DNA from: Laceyella putida
GTDB taxonomy: Bacteria > Bacillota > Bacilli > Thermoactinomycetales > Thermoactinomycetaceae
Assembly (NCBI RefSeq): GCF_042665195.1
Contig: NZ_JBHTBW010000050.1
Coordinates: forward strand, 1-38,086
Length of the DNA: 38,086 nt
Direction of reading: 5' to 3'
The position numbers and the translations under genes are program-made. Below are positions 15,122-22,312 of the stretch, in pieces (the stretch's first letter is position 1; each line of letters opens with the position of its first letter). The notes beneath the pieces are model-generated. The model made no database searches and was not told the origin of the DNA. It saw only the letters and a list, made by a program, of their open reading frames with translations.

Positions 15122-16072
15122 ATGGAAACCACCCCCATTTTCCTCAAGCCCGTATTCAAGGAACGCATATGGGGCGGCACATTGCTGCAAACCCGTTTCA
15201 ATTACGAGATCCCGTCCGACCGCACCGGCGAATGTTGGGGCATCTCGGCCCATCCCCACGGTCAAAGCACCGTCCTTAACGGGCCATACGCGAATCTCAG
15301 CCTGGGTGAACTGTGGGAACGGCATCGCGAGTTGTTTGGCCATCATCCGGCGGACACCTTCCCATTGCTGACGAAAATCTTGCATGCCGAAGCCGATCTC
15401 TCGGTGCAGGTCCATCCGGATGACCGCTATGCCCATGCAAACGAAAACGGGGAACGCGGCAAATCGGAATGCTGGTACCTGATCGACTGCGAAGAGGGCG
15501 CGGAAATCATTTTTGGCCATACGGCCCAAACCAAACCCGAACTGGTCGGGCTGATCGAACGGGGAGAGTGGGATCAATTGTTGACCCGCGTGCCCGTAAA
15601 GCCAGGCGACTTCTTCTACGTTCCGAGCGGTACCATCCACGCCTTGGGGGCGGGAACATTGGTCTTGGAAACACAACAAAGTTCAGATACCACTTACCGC
15701 GTCTATGATTACGACCGGACCGATGACCAAGGCAACAAACGGAAGTTGCATATCGACAAAGCGATTGACGTAACCACCATCCCGCATCAACCCGCCCCGT
15801 TTGCCCCCCTTGTCGATGAACAGGCTGGCGGCACAGTCACCACCTATGTGCGAACGGAATATTTCACCGTATACAAATGGGACGTGCGTGAATCACTGGA
15901 GCTGATCCAATCCCATCCCTTTCTGCTGATCAGTGTCATCGACGGCGAAGGATCGTTGAAAACCGGGTCGGATACCCATGCCCTCAAGCGAGGGGATCAT
16001 CTCATTCTGCCCCATGGATTTGGTTCGTTCACCTTGGAAGGTTCCATCACCGCCATCGCTTCCCATCCATGA
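15122..16072 (+). CDS. manA: Mannose-6-phosphate isomerase, class I
   Basis: This zinc enzyme converts mannose-6-phosphate to fructose-6-phosphate, linking PTS-imported mannose to glycolysis. It has 316 residues, the length of Bacillus ManA. The zinc ligands and active-site blocks are visible: VQVHPDD (about 97-103), KSECWYLI with its Glu (about 116-123), PSGTIHALGAG (about 168-178), and the catalytic Arg in SSDTTYRVYDYDR. The C-terminal cupin half contains LKRGDHLILPHGFG. AAAAGGAG at 15106-15113 precedes the ATG at 15122; a GTG at 15113 overlaps the binding site. It is the last gene of the operon and is followed by a strong terminator. Confidence 0.95.
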   Translation: METTPIFLKPVFKERIWGGTLLQTRFNYEIPSDRTGECWGISAHPHGQSTVLNGPYANLSLGELWERHRELFGHHPADTFPLLTKILHAEADLSVQVHPDDRYAHANENGERGKSECWYLIDCEEGAEIIFGHTAQTKPELVGLIERGEWDQLLTRVPVKPGDFFYVPSGTIHALGAGTLVLETQQSSDTTYRVYDYDRTDDQGNKRKLHIDKAIDVTTIPHQPAPFAPLVDEQAGGTVTTYVRTEYFTVYKWDVRESLELIQSHPFLLISVIDGEGSLKTGSDTHALKRGDHLILPHGFGSFTLEGSITAIASHP

Positions 16073-16106
16073 GCGGTCACGATCAAGCTGAAATGGACGA
16101 AGCAAA

Positions 16107-16140
16107 AACCCGTCTCACTTGGAGACGGGTTAGCTTTTAT
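16107..16140. terminator. Terminator of the man operon, bidirectional
   Basis: AACCCGTCTC (16107-16116) pairs with GAGACGGGTT (16122-16131). AGCTTTTAT follows on the plus strand and TTTTGCTTCG on the minus strand, so it can also end the small gene on the other strand. Confidence 0.88.
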
Positions 16141-16142
16141 CT

Positions 16143-16253
16143 TTAAAAAAAATACTTCAATAACCCCTGCAAACTCTGGATCGAGCAGATCGCTTTAATC
16201 CCCCATACCGGCACAACCAACATCACGATTAGGATTTCGGCAAAGATTTTCAT
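16143..16253 (-). CDS. 36-residue hydrophobic membrane peptide
   Basis: This is a small open frame of 36 residues. It begins MKIFAEILIVMLVVPVWGIK, a single membrane segment with one Lys near the start, and ends in an amphipathic SIQSLQGLLKYFF stretch. The stop is directly followed by the man-operon hairpin with its minus-strand U-run. A TATAAT with plausible spacing lies on the minus strand at 16325-16320, about 65 bases upstream. AAAGGG lies ten bases before the ATG, so translation may be modest; an upstream ATG at 16271 would add six residues. It follows the histidine kinase gene on the same strand. The function is unknown; a small membrane regulator of the kinase is only a guess. Confidence 0.5.
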   Translation of the reverse strand: MKIFAEILIVMLVVPVWGIKAICSIQSLQGLLKYFF

Positions 16254-16390
16254 CTCGCTCAACCCTTTCATTTCTGTTAATAATGATGTATTTCCATATT
16301 AAAAGAGTTGAGTGAGATGATTATAAGAATAAGATTAAAAATAGATTAGAAACACAGAGCCAAATTTAGATGATTCTACCAAATCACCGC

Positions 16391-17761
16391 TCACCTGCCC
16401 CCTTGTGCGGGCAAACGTACAATCACTTTCGTTCCCAAGCCCAGTTTGCTTTTCACTTCCAGCTTCCCTTGCGCTTTCTCCACGATTTTCTGCGCGATCG
16501 AAAGACCCAGCCCACTCCCTGTTTGCGCAATTTGTTTCTTCGCCCGATAAAACCGTTCAAACACATGCGGCAATTCTTCGGGGGGAATCCCCTGCCCCGT
16601 ATCCCGCACACTGATTTCAATCCACTCTTTGTCTCGGGCGCAAGCGACTTTGATCAACCCTCCGGCTTCTGTGTATTTTCCGGCATTATCCAGCAAAATG
16701 TCCAAAAGCTCCTCAATGTCCGCCTTTAATCCGGTAAAGGCGATCTCATGACCGGGCTCATCGTATTGGAGCGTCAAGGTGCGATGAACGTGCCGCCACC
16801 GTTTGACCCGCTCCCACACGACAGTGGTAAGCTCAAATGTTTCCAATTCACCCGCATGCTCATCCAATTCAAATCGAGCCAGCCGGAGCAACCGCTCAGT
16901 CAATTTCTCCACTCGGCCCAATTCCTGATCCATCGTCGCCAACGCTTCTTCCGCGACTTCCGGCTTGCTGAGCCCCCATCGCCGCAACAAGTCCAGGTAG
17001 CCCCGCACCACCGCAATCGGAGTGCGCAATTCATGGGACACATCGCTGACAAACTGGTTTTGCTTCTGCATGCTGGCATAAATGCGATCCAGCAATGAAT
17101 TGAAAACGCGGGACAACAGCGCAATCTCGTCCCCCGTCGCCGGAATCTCCAAACGATGCGTCGGTTGCGCCGGATCAAACTTTTGAACGGCATAGGTAAT
17201 CCGTGTCACCGGACGGAAGGCGATGGTGCTCATCAGATAACCGCCCATCATCACAAACAACAATAACGCGATGGAGGCGATGATCAGGACGCCAAGAACC
17301 ATTTTCACGTATTTGGTGGTTGAAGAAAAGTCCGTGTACAATTCGATTCGCCCCGTCCCCTTTTCGATGGGCATCGTCAGGATGAGGACGCTTTTCTTGC
17401 CCATTTGCGTCAGAACCCGCTTGGGAACCGCTTGTCCTTCACGCAAAAACACATGCGATGAAATCCCTTTGTTCACCAACCCGCGGGTCTTGCCCCCAAT
17501 CAAGATCCGCACCGCTTGTCCTTTCTCAATCAGCGATGGCAACCAAACGGAATGGGGCAGTTCCGACAATTCCTTTTGTTCATGGACTCGCTTGATGGAT
17601 ACCAACTTGCTTTGGAGCACAGCTTCTTCTGTATGAATCAACCAATTTTTCAGCGCGACATATACGAACATGTGAAACAAGACGAGGATGCCAATCAATC
17701 CAACTGTTGACAACAGGGACAAGCGCCAACGAATGGGCATTTTAATGTTCCCGAACCACAT
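16391..17761 (-). CDS. Membrane sensor histidine kinase of an OmpR-type two-component system
   Basis: This inner-membrane sensor kinase has 456 residues. It has TM1 (about 14-37), an extracytoplasmic sensor region (about 38-152), TM2 (about 153-180), HAMP (about 181-235), HisKA with phospho-His243 in FVSDVSHELRTP, and a HATPase with the N box LLDNAGKYTEAG, the G1 box VRDTGQGIP, and the G2 box GSGLGLSIAQKI. GAGGGG six bases before the ATG at 17761 makes this start likely. It overlaps the response-regulator gene by 20 bases, which implies translational coupling. The architecture resembles ArlS/CssS-like kinases; the signal is unknown. Confidence 0.95.
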   Translation of the reverse strand: MWFGNIKMPIRWRLSLLSTVGLIGILVLFHMFVYVALKNWLIHTEEAVLQSKLVSIKRVHEQKELSELPHSVWLPSLIEKGQAVRILIGGKTRGLVNKGISSHVFLREGQAVPKRVLTQMGKKSVLILTMPIEKGTGRIELYTDFSSTTKYVKMVLGVLIIASIALLLFVMMGGYLMSTIAFRPVTRITYAVQKFDPAQPTHRLEIPATGDEIALLSRVFNSLLDRIYASMQKQNQFVSDVSHELRTPIAVVRGYLDLLRRWGLSKPEVAEEALATMDQELGRVEKLTERLLRLARFELDEHAGELETFELTTVVWERVKRWRHVHRTLTLQYDEPGHEIAFTGLKADIEELLDILLDNAGKYTEAGGLIKVACARDKEWIEISVRDTGQGIPPEELPHVFERFYRAKKQIAQTGSGLGLSIAQKIVEKAQGKLEVKSKLGLGTKVIVRLPAQGGR

Positions 17762-18422
17762 AGCCTACCCCTCTGACGGTCTCGATAAAATCATGGCATC
17801 CCACTTGTTCCAACTTCACGCGCAAATAACGGATATAAACATCGACCACGTTGGTGTCTCCCGTGTATGAATACCCCCATACTTTGTTCAGGATCATTTC
17901 GCGGGTTAACACATGATTTTTGTTTTGCATCAAATAAGCGAGCAAATCAAACTCGCGCGTCGTCAGCTTCAATTCATGCCCCGCGACCGTCGCTGTCCGT
18001 TCTTCCAAACAAACGGTAAGCGGCGGAATCGTAAGCTTCGTCGTCTCTTGCGCCCATTGCGTTTGGCGCCGTTCAATCGCCCTCATGCGCGCCAAGAGCT
18101 CCTCAATCGCGAACGGCTTTGTGAGATAATCATCCGCTCCCGCATCCAATCCGCCCACCCGGTCCGGAACCGTATCACGCGCCGTCAACATCACAATAGG
18201 CACTTTGCTTTGAGCGCGGATGCGGCGGCAGATTTCCATCCCGCTCAAATCGGGCAACATCACATCCAAAATGATCAAGTCCCATTGCCCTTCTTCCCAT
18301 GCTTTAAGAGCCGCTCTCCCCGTCGTCGCAACTGTCACCCGATAGCCTTCGTACTCCAGCTCCAACTGGAGAAAACGGGCGATATTCCCTTCGTCTTCGA
18401 TCAGCAACACCTTTTTGTCCAT
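17742..18422 (-). CDS. OmpR/PhoB-family response regulator
   Basis: This DNA-binding response regulator has 226 residues. The receiver domain (about 3-115) has the acidic pocket in LLIEDE, the phospho-acceptor Asp53 in LIILDVMLPDLSG, the Thr in VMLTARD and the Lys in YLTKPF. The winged-helix C-terminal domain (about 130-225) contains LTTREFDLLAYLMQNKNHVL and VDVYIRYLRVKLE. The frame extends far upstream, but those residues look like antisense to the neighbouring Pro-rich gene. GGGAGGG just before the ATG at 18422 marks the start. It is the partner of the overlapping kinase gene. Targets are unknown. Confidence 0.95.
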   Translation of the reverse strand: MDKKVLLIEDEGNIARFLQLELEYEGYRVTVATTGRAALKAWEEGQWDLIILDVMLPDLSGMEICRRIRAQSKVPIVMLTARDTVPDRVGGLDAGADDYLTKPFAIEELLARMRAIERRQTQWAQETTKLTIPPLTVCLEERTATVAGHELKLTTREFDLLAYLMQNKNHVLTREMILNKVWGYSYTGDTNVVDVYIRYLRVKLEQVGCHDFIETVRGVGYVVREH

Positions 18423-18480
18423 CCTGCCCTCCCACCCTCTTCCGTGCTCTATTCTGTTTATTCCCTTCATTATACCCTGT

Positions 18481-18813
18481 CTATGCCGATGGTGGGGGGA
18501 GATCGGAAGAAGTCGGTTTGGAAGGGGAATGGGCCTGTGGCGAAGCCTCACTTGAGTCTGATAGGCTGGTCCCCGGTTGCGGTGTGGCGGGTGGACCGAC
18601 GGTCCCAGGCTCGGGCCTAACGGGACCAGGCTCGGGCCTAACGGGACGTGGTACTTCCGGACGACGCGGTTCACCCGGACGTGGTTCAGGCAACCGCTCG
18701 GATTCCTCCACATCGCGCCCAGTCGTGACCAAATTGAATGTCGTGCCGACATTGAGCGAAGACGCTTCGGATAAGCTGTTGATTTTAATCGCTTTGATGC
18801 AGATGTTAAGCAC
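18481..18813 (-). CDS. GerP-like spore germination protein with a proline-rich tail
   Basis: This protein has about 110 residues. The first 35 or so (ICIKAIKINSLSEASSLNVG and on) closely resemble the N-terminus of the gene just upstream and match the GerPA/GerPF family pattern, in which IK-x-NS is followed by a Ser/Val-Asn-x-Gly segment. The remainder is a Pro/Arg/Glu/Ser-rich tail, probably disordered, including a perfect 7-residue duplication (PVRPEPG twice). I prefer the GTG at 18813, which overlaps the previous stop by eight bases; an ATG at 18828 is also possible. GerP proteins sit in the spore coat and help germinants reach the inner membrane. Assignment rests on about 35 residues plus context. 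Confidence 0.65.
   Translation of the reverse strand: MLNICIKAIKINSLSEASSLNVGTTFNLVTTGRDVEESERLPEPRPGEPRRPEVPRPVRPEPGPVRPEPGTVGPPATPQPGTSLSDSSEASPQAHSPSKPTSSDLPPPSA
18605..18646. repeat. Tandem 21-base repeat, two perfect copies
   Basis: A 21-base unit (18605-18625) is repeated exactly at 18626-18646. It encodes the PVRPEPG duplication in the Pro-rich tail of the GerP-like protein. Such in-frame repeats may vary in number between strains. Confidence 0.9.
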
Positions 18814-19021
18814 CCCTAGCACTTCCATCAAAGAAATCAGGATCCAGATAAACATTGCGTTCCACGTCGATGTTGCGCGGAAAATCACCAATTGGCGCCG
18901 ATCCCCCGAGAGATTTGGTCAATGCCTCGGCGCCGATATTGATGGTGCTGCCGAAGTTCACGGAAGACGCACTTGAAACGCTGTTGACCTTTACGTTGAA
19001 TATGTTGTTGATGGTTCCCAA
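18806..19021 (-). CDS. GerPA/GerPF-family spore germination protein
   Basis: This 71-residue protein of the GerPA/GerPF type is small, Gly/Ser/Asn-rich and predicted beta-structured (VKVNSVSSASSVNFG, STINIGAEALTKSLGG, then a C-terminal DPDFFDG). Family members form part of the spore coat and are needed for normal germinant permeability. The start is a TTG at 19021, one base after the stop of hsp20. The AGGAGGAG in the end of hsp20 acts as its ribosome binding site, so translation is coupled. Its 3' end overlaps the next GerP-like gene. Sigma-K control is expected for the family but I did not find a clear promoter. Confidence 0.82.
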   Translation of the reverse strand: MGTINNIFNVKVNSVSSASSVNFGSTINIGAEALTKSLGGSAPIGDFPRNIDVERNVYLDPDFFDGSARGA

Positions 19022-19022
19022 G

Positions 19023-19475
19023 TTAAGTCTCCTCCTCGCGTTTTTTATGTCCCTGCTCCTTTATGCGCAACTTGGTGCTCCCTTTTTTGCTGGCAAGTTT
19101 GTTGAAGCGAATTTCCAGGACGCCCCGGCGGTAGCGCGCACTCGTATAATTCTTCGAAACAGGGGCGCCCAGGGGGATCATTTTTTGAAATTCCCCCTGG
19201 CTCCGTTCGGCATGCGCCAACCGATATCCGTTATAAGGAGACGGAAAACGCCCGGTCAGCCATAAGGTGTTATCCTCCACTTTCATCTCCAGCGACTGGA
19301 TATTCTCCATTCCCGGCAGATCCACTACCACAATGACTTCGTTCTTCCCGTGGTACACATCCGCCACCGGCCCTTTATGTTCCTCCGCCGCCGCCAGGAT
19401 GTCTTCGAAAAAGTCATCTCCCAGGAACTGGCGCGCCAGTTGGTTCCACCCTTTATTGGCAAGTTGGCTTTTCAA
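19023..19475 (-). CDS. Hsp20/alpha-crystallin-like protein, possibly spore-associated
   Basis: This 150-residue small heat-shock-type protein has its alpha-crystallin core at about residues 35-135: PVADVYHGKNEVIVVVDLPGM, VEDNTLWLTGRF, and the closing strand in RRGVLEIRFNKL. That last element replaces the usual A-x-x-x-n-GVL with YRRGVLEI. The tail is basic and Lys/Glu-rich and lacks a clear I-x-I/V anchor. AAAGGAGGGG precedes a TTG start at 19475. It heads an operon with two GerP-like genes and is divergent from gerPC. Hsp20-type coat proteins such as CotM and CotP are known in Bacillus, so a coat role is more likely here than a general chaperone role. Confidence 0.8.
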   Translation of the reverse strand: MKSQLANKGWNQLARQFLGDDFFEDILAAAEEHKGPVADVYHGKNEVIVVVDLPGMENIQSLEMKVEDNTLWLTGRFPSPYNGYRLAHAERSQGEFQKMIPLGAPVSKNYTSARYRRGVLEIRFNKLASKKGSTKLRIKEQGHKKREEET

Positions 19476-19622
19476 GAGACAGCCCCTCCTTTACATCCGC
19501 CTCGCTTCACTCCGCAGTTGCCCATATTCTATGCACTCCGCTCCCTTCTTGTCACAAAAGGTTGCATGATTCGTTGTACAGCCCCCATATACTTTATCAA
19601 GAGCCAAGAGGAGGGACCTCTT

Positions 19623-19952
19623 TTGTACGGATATAATCCTGACCACATCCTGCGGTTGCTTTGGGAACGGATTAACAAATTGGAAAACAAGGTGCAAGAG
19701 CTGGCGACGGAGAACGAAACGCTTCAACATCAGGTGAAACAGCTAACACCCATTCATATAGATAAAATTGAATACAAAATCCATGAATTGCATGTGGATA
19801 CCTTAAGCGGAACGTTAAACATCGGGTTGACCGCAACCGGCGAGGAATTGGGCGTCGGAGAAATCATTGAAAAGGCGGTCAAGCAACAGGACGCTTCCCA
19901 AATTGTCATAGAAGATGAAGAAGATGGGCAGGATCCCTCTTCCGGGCATTGA
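19623..19952 (+). CDS. gerPC: Short GerPC-like spore germination protein
   Basis: This 109-residue protein has an N-terminal coiled coil (about 8-40, LWERINKLENKVQELATENE) followed by the signature of GerPC: PIHIDKIEYKIHELHVDTLS then GTLNIGLT. Most GerPC proteins are around 200 residues, so this one lacks the second half; it ends in an acidic EDEEDGQDPSSGH tail. GAGGAGGGA (19608-19616) lies six bases before a TTG at 19623. It diverges from hsp20 across about 150 bases, so both transcripts could share a regulatory region. GerPC is needed for normal germinant access through the coat in Bacillus. Confidence 0.85.
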   Translation: MYGYNPDHILRLLWERINKLENKVQELATENETLQHQVKQLTPIHIDKIEYKIHELHVDTLSGTLNIGLTATGEELGVGEIIEKAVKQQDASQIVIEDEEDGQDPSSGH

Positions 19953-20009
19953 TTCTTCTCTTGCCTTTCCTCTATGATTATGGCATGGATCAAGAAGGAG
20001 GAACATCAG

Positions 20010-20366
20010 ATGCAATCCATCATCGCGGTAGCTGTTGGCGGTTTCATCGGCACCCTGTTGCGATATGCCGTTTCCTGTTGGTACCCCGCCTATCTTTTCC
20101 CATGGGACACCTTGATGGTGAACCTCATCGGTTCATTCGGCCTCGGGCTCTTGACCCATGCAAGCGGGTTGTCCCTCCATCCCCAAGTCCGGCTTGGACT
20201 GGGTACAGGACTCATCGGATCGTTTACCACTTTTTCCACCTTTAGTGCGGAATGGTTGAGCCTTCCCTTCCCTTGGGCGATCGGTTATGGGAGTCTCTCC
20301 ATGCTTGGCGGCCTGGGGTGCGCCTGGTTGGGAGCCCTGGCCGGAAAGGGGCGAAGCGCGTGCTGA
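20010..20366 (+). CDS. crcB: Fluoride channel subunit Fluc/CrcB, first of a pair
   Basis: This 118-residue membrane protein has four helices. CrcB/Fluc exports fluoride as a dual-topology or paired dimer. Family motifs: VGGFIGTLLRY (about 8-18), the pore Asn in VNLIGSFGLGLL (about 40-51), and the Phe-box/Na-site region GSFTTFSTFSAEW (about 68-80). GAAGGAGGAA precedes the ATG at 20010, which I prefer to the ATG at 19974. It overlaps the second crcB gene by seven bases. No fluoride riboswitch was recognised upstream. Confidence 0.93.
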   Translation: MQSIIAVAVGGFIGTLLRYAVSCWYPAYLFPWDTLMVNLIGSFGLGLLTHASGLSLHPQVRLGLGTGLIGSFTTFSTFSAEWLSLPFPWAIGYGSLSMLGGLGCAWLGALAGKGRSAC

Positions 20367-20734
20367 CGGCTCTGACCATCGGGCTTGGCGGCAGCTTGGG
20401 GGCCGTCTTCCGATATTGGGTCAGCGAATGGATCAAAGCCCGTTGTTCACCGCGCCTCTTCCCATGGGCCACATTCACCGTCAATGTGACCGGGAGTTTC
20501 GTGATGGGCATCTTGCTTGGCTCTTTCCAGGCCGGTTCCATCTCCTCAGCTTTGGCCCACAGCCATCCGCTCACCACCGGATTCCTTGGAGGCTATACGA
20601 CCTTTTCCACCTTTGCCGTTGAATGGCTGACACTATGGCAGACAAAAAACCGATTGACCGCCATGCTTTATCTCTCGCTTAGCGGTGCAATCGGTCTCTT
20701 GGCCTGCTGGACAGGCTATGCGCTGATGCGTTAA
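20360..20734 (+). CDS. crcB: Fluoride channel subunit Fluc/CrcB, second of a pair
   Basis: This is a 124-residue four-helix channel subunit. It carries the same motifs: IGLGGSLGAVFRYWVS (about 6-21), VNVTGSFVMGILLG (about 40-53), and GFLGGYTTFSTFAVEW (about 73-88). The GTG start at 20360 has AAAGGGG eight bases upstream, within the end of the first gene. In Bacillales two adjacent crcB genes are thought to make a heterodimer whose subunits insert in opposite orientations. The stop overlaps the stop of the convergent ABC permease gene within a shared TTAA, with no terminator between. Confidence 0.93.
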   Translation: MLTALTIGLGGSLGAVFRYWVSEWIKARCSPRLFPWATFTVNVTGSFVMGILLGSFQAGSISSALAHSHPLTTGFLGGYTTFSTFAVEWLTLWQTKNRLTAMLYLSLSGAIGLLACWTGYALMR

Positions 20735-21516
20735 TTACCGGCTCCACGGTAGTGCTTAATGCCGCGGTTCCAGCAAAAGACCCCTATTCCCAAGTAAATC
20801 AACCCAACCACCGGGGTCAATAAAGCATACACCTTCCACTCGCCATGATCCAACAGATAACTGGCCGGATAGAATCCGACAAACGCAAACGGCAACACCC
20901 AGGTCAACGCGAACTGAATCACCCGGTGGTAAATATTGGTCGGGTAACGGCCATAGTTCCCGATATTATAGATGATCGGCTGGATATCCGATTTGGAATC
21001 GGTATAAAGGCTGATGCTGGTCAACGTAATATAAATCCCCGCATAGATGAGCACGCTTCCCGCCGTGAAGAGAAGGAGCAACACAAGATCGAACCAAGTC
21101 CAGGTCAGATCGAGATGCCATCCGGCAAACCCCATCACGATGACTCCCGTCAACACGCCTATCAGCGATTCGGGGGTCATCGTCTCCATGATCACTTGCA
21201 CCAGACTATGCACCGGGCGCGTTAAGACGCGATCCAACTCCCCCTTGATAATATAACGATCATTAAAATCCCACAGATTTAGAAAGGAAGAGAAGATCGC
21301 CCACGGAATCAAGAAGTACCCATAGATGAAGATCACTTCATATTGCCCCCAGCCGCTTAAGCTCCGGGTATGTTGAAACACGACGAGGATAAAAATCAAA
21401 TTCAACGCTTGGTAAAAGAAATTGCTGATGAATTGCACGAGAAAGTCGCCGCGGTAAGCCATTCTCGTCTTCATATATTGTTTGAAATACTCTATTAGCA
21501 ATTGGAGATGAAACAT
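20731..21516 (-). CDS. ABC-2 type transporter permease (PF06182-like), second subunit
   Basis: This 261-residue integral membrane protein has six predicted segments. It resembles the ABC-2 family 6 permeases that occur in pairs with a DrrA-like ATPase. Recognisable features: the amphipathic N-terminus FKQYMKTRMAYRGDFLVQFI, the loop IIKGELDRVLTRPVHSLVQV (about 92-111), which matches its partner in layout, and a late GRYPTNIYHRVIQFALTWVL. AGGGGGG precedes the ATG at 21516, directly after the stop of the first permease gene. It is the last gene of the three-gene unit. The exported substrate is unknown. Confidence 0.88.
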   Translation of the reverse strand: MFHLQLLIEYFKQYMKTRMAYRGDFLVQFISNFFYQALNLIFILVVFQHTRSLSGWGQYEVIFIYGYFLIPWAIFSSFLNLWDFNDRYIIKGELDRVLTRPVHSLVQVIMETMTPESLIGVLTGVIVMGFAGWHLDLTWTWFDLVLLLLFTAGSVLIYAGIYITLTSISLYTDSKSDIQPIIYNIGNYGRYPTNIYHRVIQFALTWVLPFAFVGFYPASYLLDHGEWKVYALLTPVVGLIYLGIGVFCWNRGIKHYRGAGN

Positions 21517-21517
21517 G

Positions 21518-22312
21518 TTAGCCCCCCTGTACAATCAAGGTTTTGCGCGCTTTCAGCCAGATGAATTGCACGGGAATCGCCAAAAGGAAACACCAAACCA
21601 CTTGCACCAAGAGCGCATGCCAAAACGCATCCCCTGAGAGCCCTTTAACGAGCACCATGCTTGGCAGATAACTAATCGCTTGGAATGGCAGATAGCTGAG
21701 AACCGCCTGCGCCCATCCCGGAAAAAAGGAAATCGGGATCGTCAAACCGGACAACAAGTCGACAATCATGCGTTTCGCCCAGATCATCCCTTGGTTATTC
21801 AAGATAAAAAAGGCCAACACGCCCGTCAACAAGTTTACTTCCACATTGACGATAAAGCCGAGCAACAAGCTGAGGGCAAATTTCATCCAATCCCACGACC
21901 ATCCGGGAAGTTCCAAGGGAAAAATAAGCGAAACCACCACCATGCCCGGCACGCTGAACAACAACAGGCGGAAAACCCCTTCTCCCAACCCCTGGAACGC
22001 CTTGACGATGAGATAATGATAGGGGCGAATCAATTGGATCGCCACCGTGCCATCCCGGATTTCCTGCGCGATCTCCCGATCCAAGTTATTGAAATAAAAA
22101 GCGCGGGCCATCCAGGAAACCGCGATATACGTGGCCATCTGCACCGCAGTCATTCCCTGAAGGGACGGCTTGTTCCCGTAGATCGACATCCACAGAAAAT
22201 AATAGACGCCAATATTGATGCTGTAAATCACGATCCCGCTGTAATAATTCACGCGGTAAGCCAACATCATCAAAAAGCGGATGCGGATGACCTCGAGATA
22301 CATCTTAAGCAA
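21518..22312 (-). CDS. ABC-2 type transporter permease (PF06182-like), first subunit
   Basis: This 264-residue permease has about six membrane segments. It has the paired-permease signature at the second cytoplasmic loop (REIAQEIRDGTVAIQLIRPY, about 80-99). Later segments such as LSGLTIPISFFPGWAQAVLS (about 187-206) form the hydrophobic core. It overlaps the ATPase gene by eight bases and ends two bases before the second permease, so the three are almost certainly translated together. With the ATPase it forms a heterodimeric exporter of the type linked to drug, lipid or peptide efflux. The substrate cannot be told. Confidence 0.88.
   Translation of the reverse strand: MLKMYLEVIRIRFLMMLAYRVNYYSGIVIYSINIGVYYFLWMSIYGNKPSLQGMTAVQMATYIAVSWMARAFYFNNLDREIAQEIRDGTVAIQLIRPYHYLIVKAFQGLGEGVFRLLLFSVPGMVVVSLIFPLELPGWSWDWMKFALSLLLGFIVNVEVNLLTGVLAFFILNNQGMIWAKRMIVDLLSGLTIPISFFPGWAQAVLSYLPFQAISYLPSMVLVKGLSGDAFWHALLVQVVWCFLLAIPVQFIWLKARKTLIVQGG

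Noticed and set aside
18423..18752. A 110-residue N-terminal extension of the response regulator
   Set aside because: These codons are antisense to the Pro-rich GerP-like gene. The receiver domain begins at the ATG at 18422, which has a good ribosome binding site.
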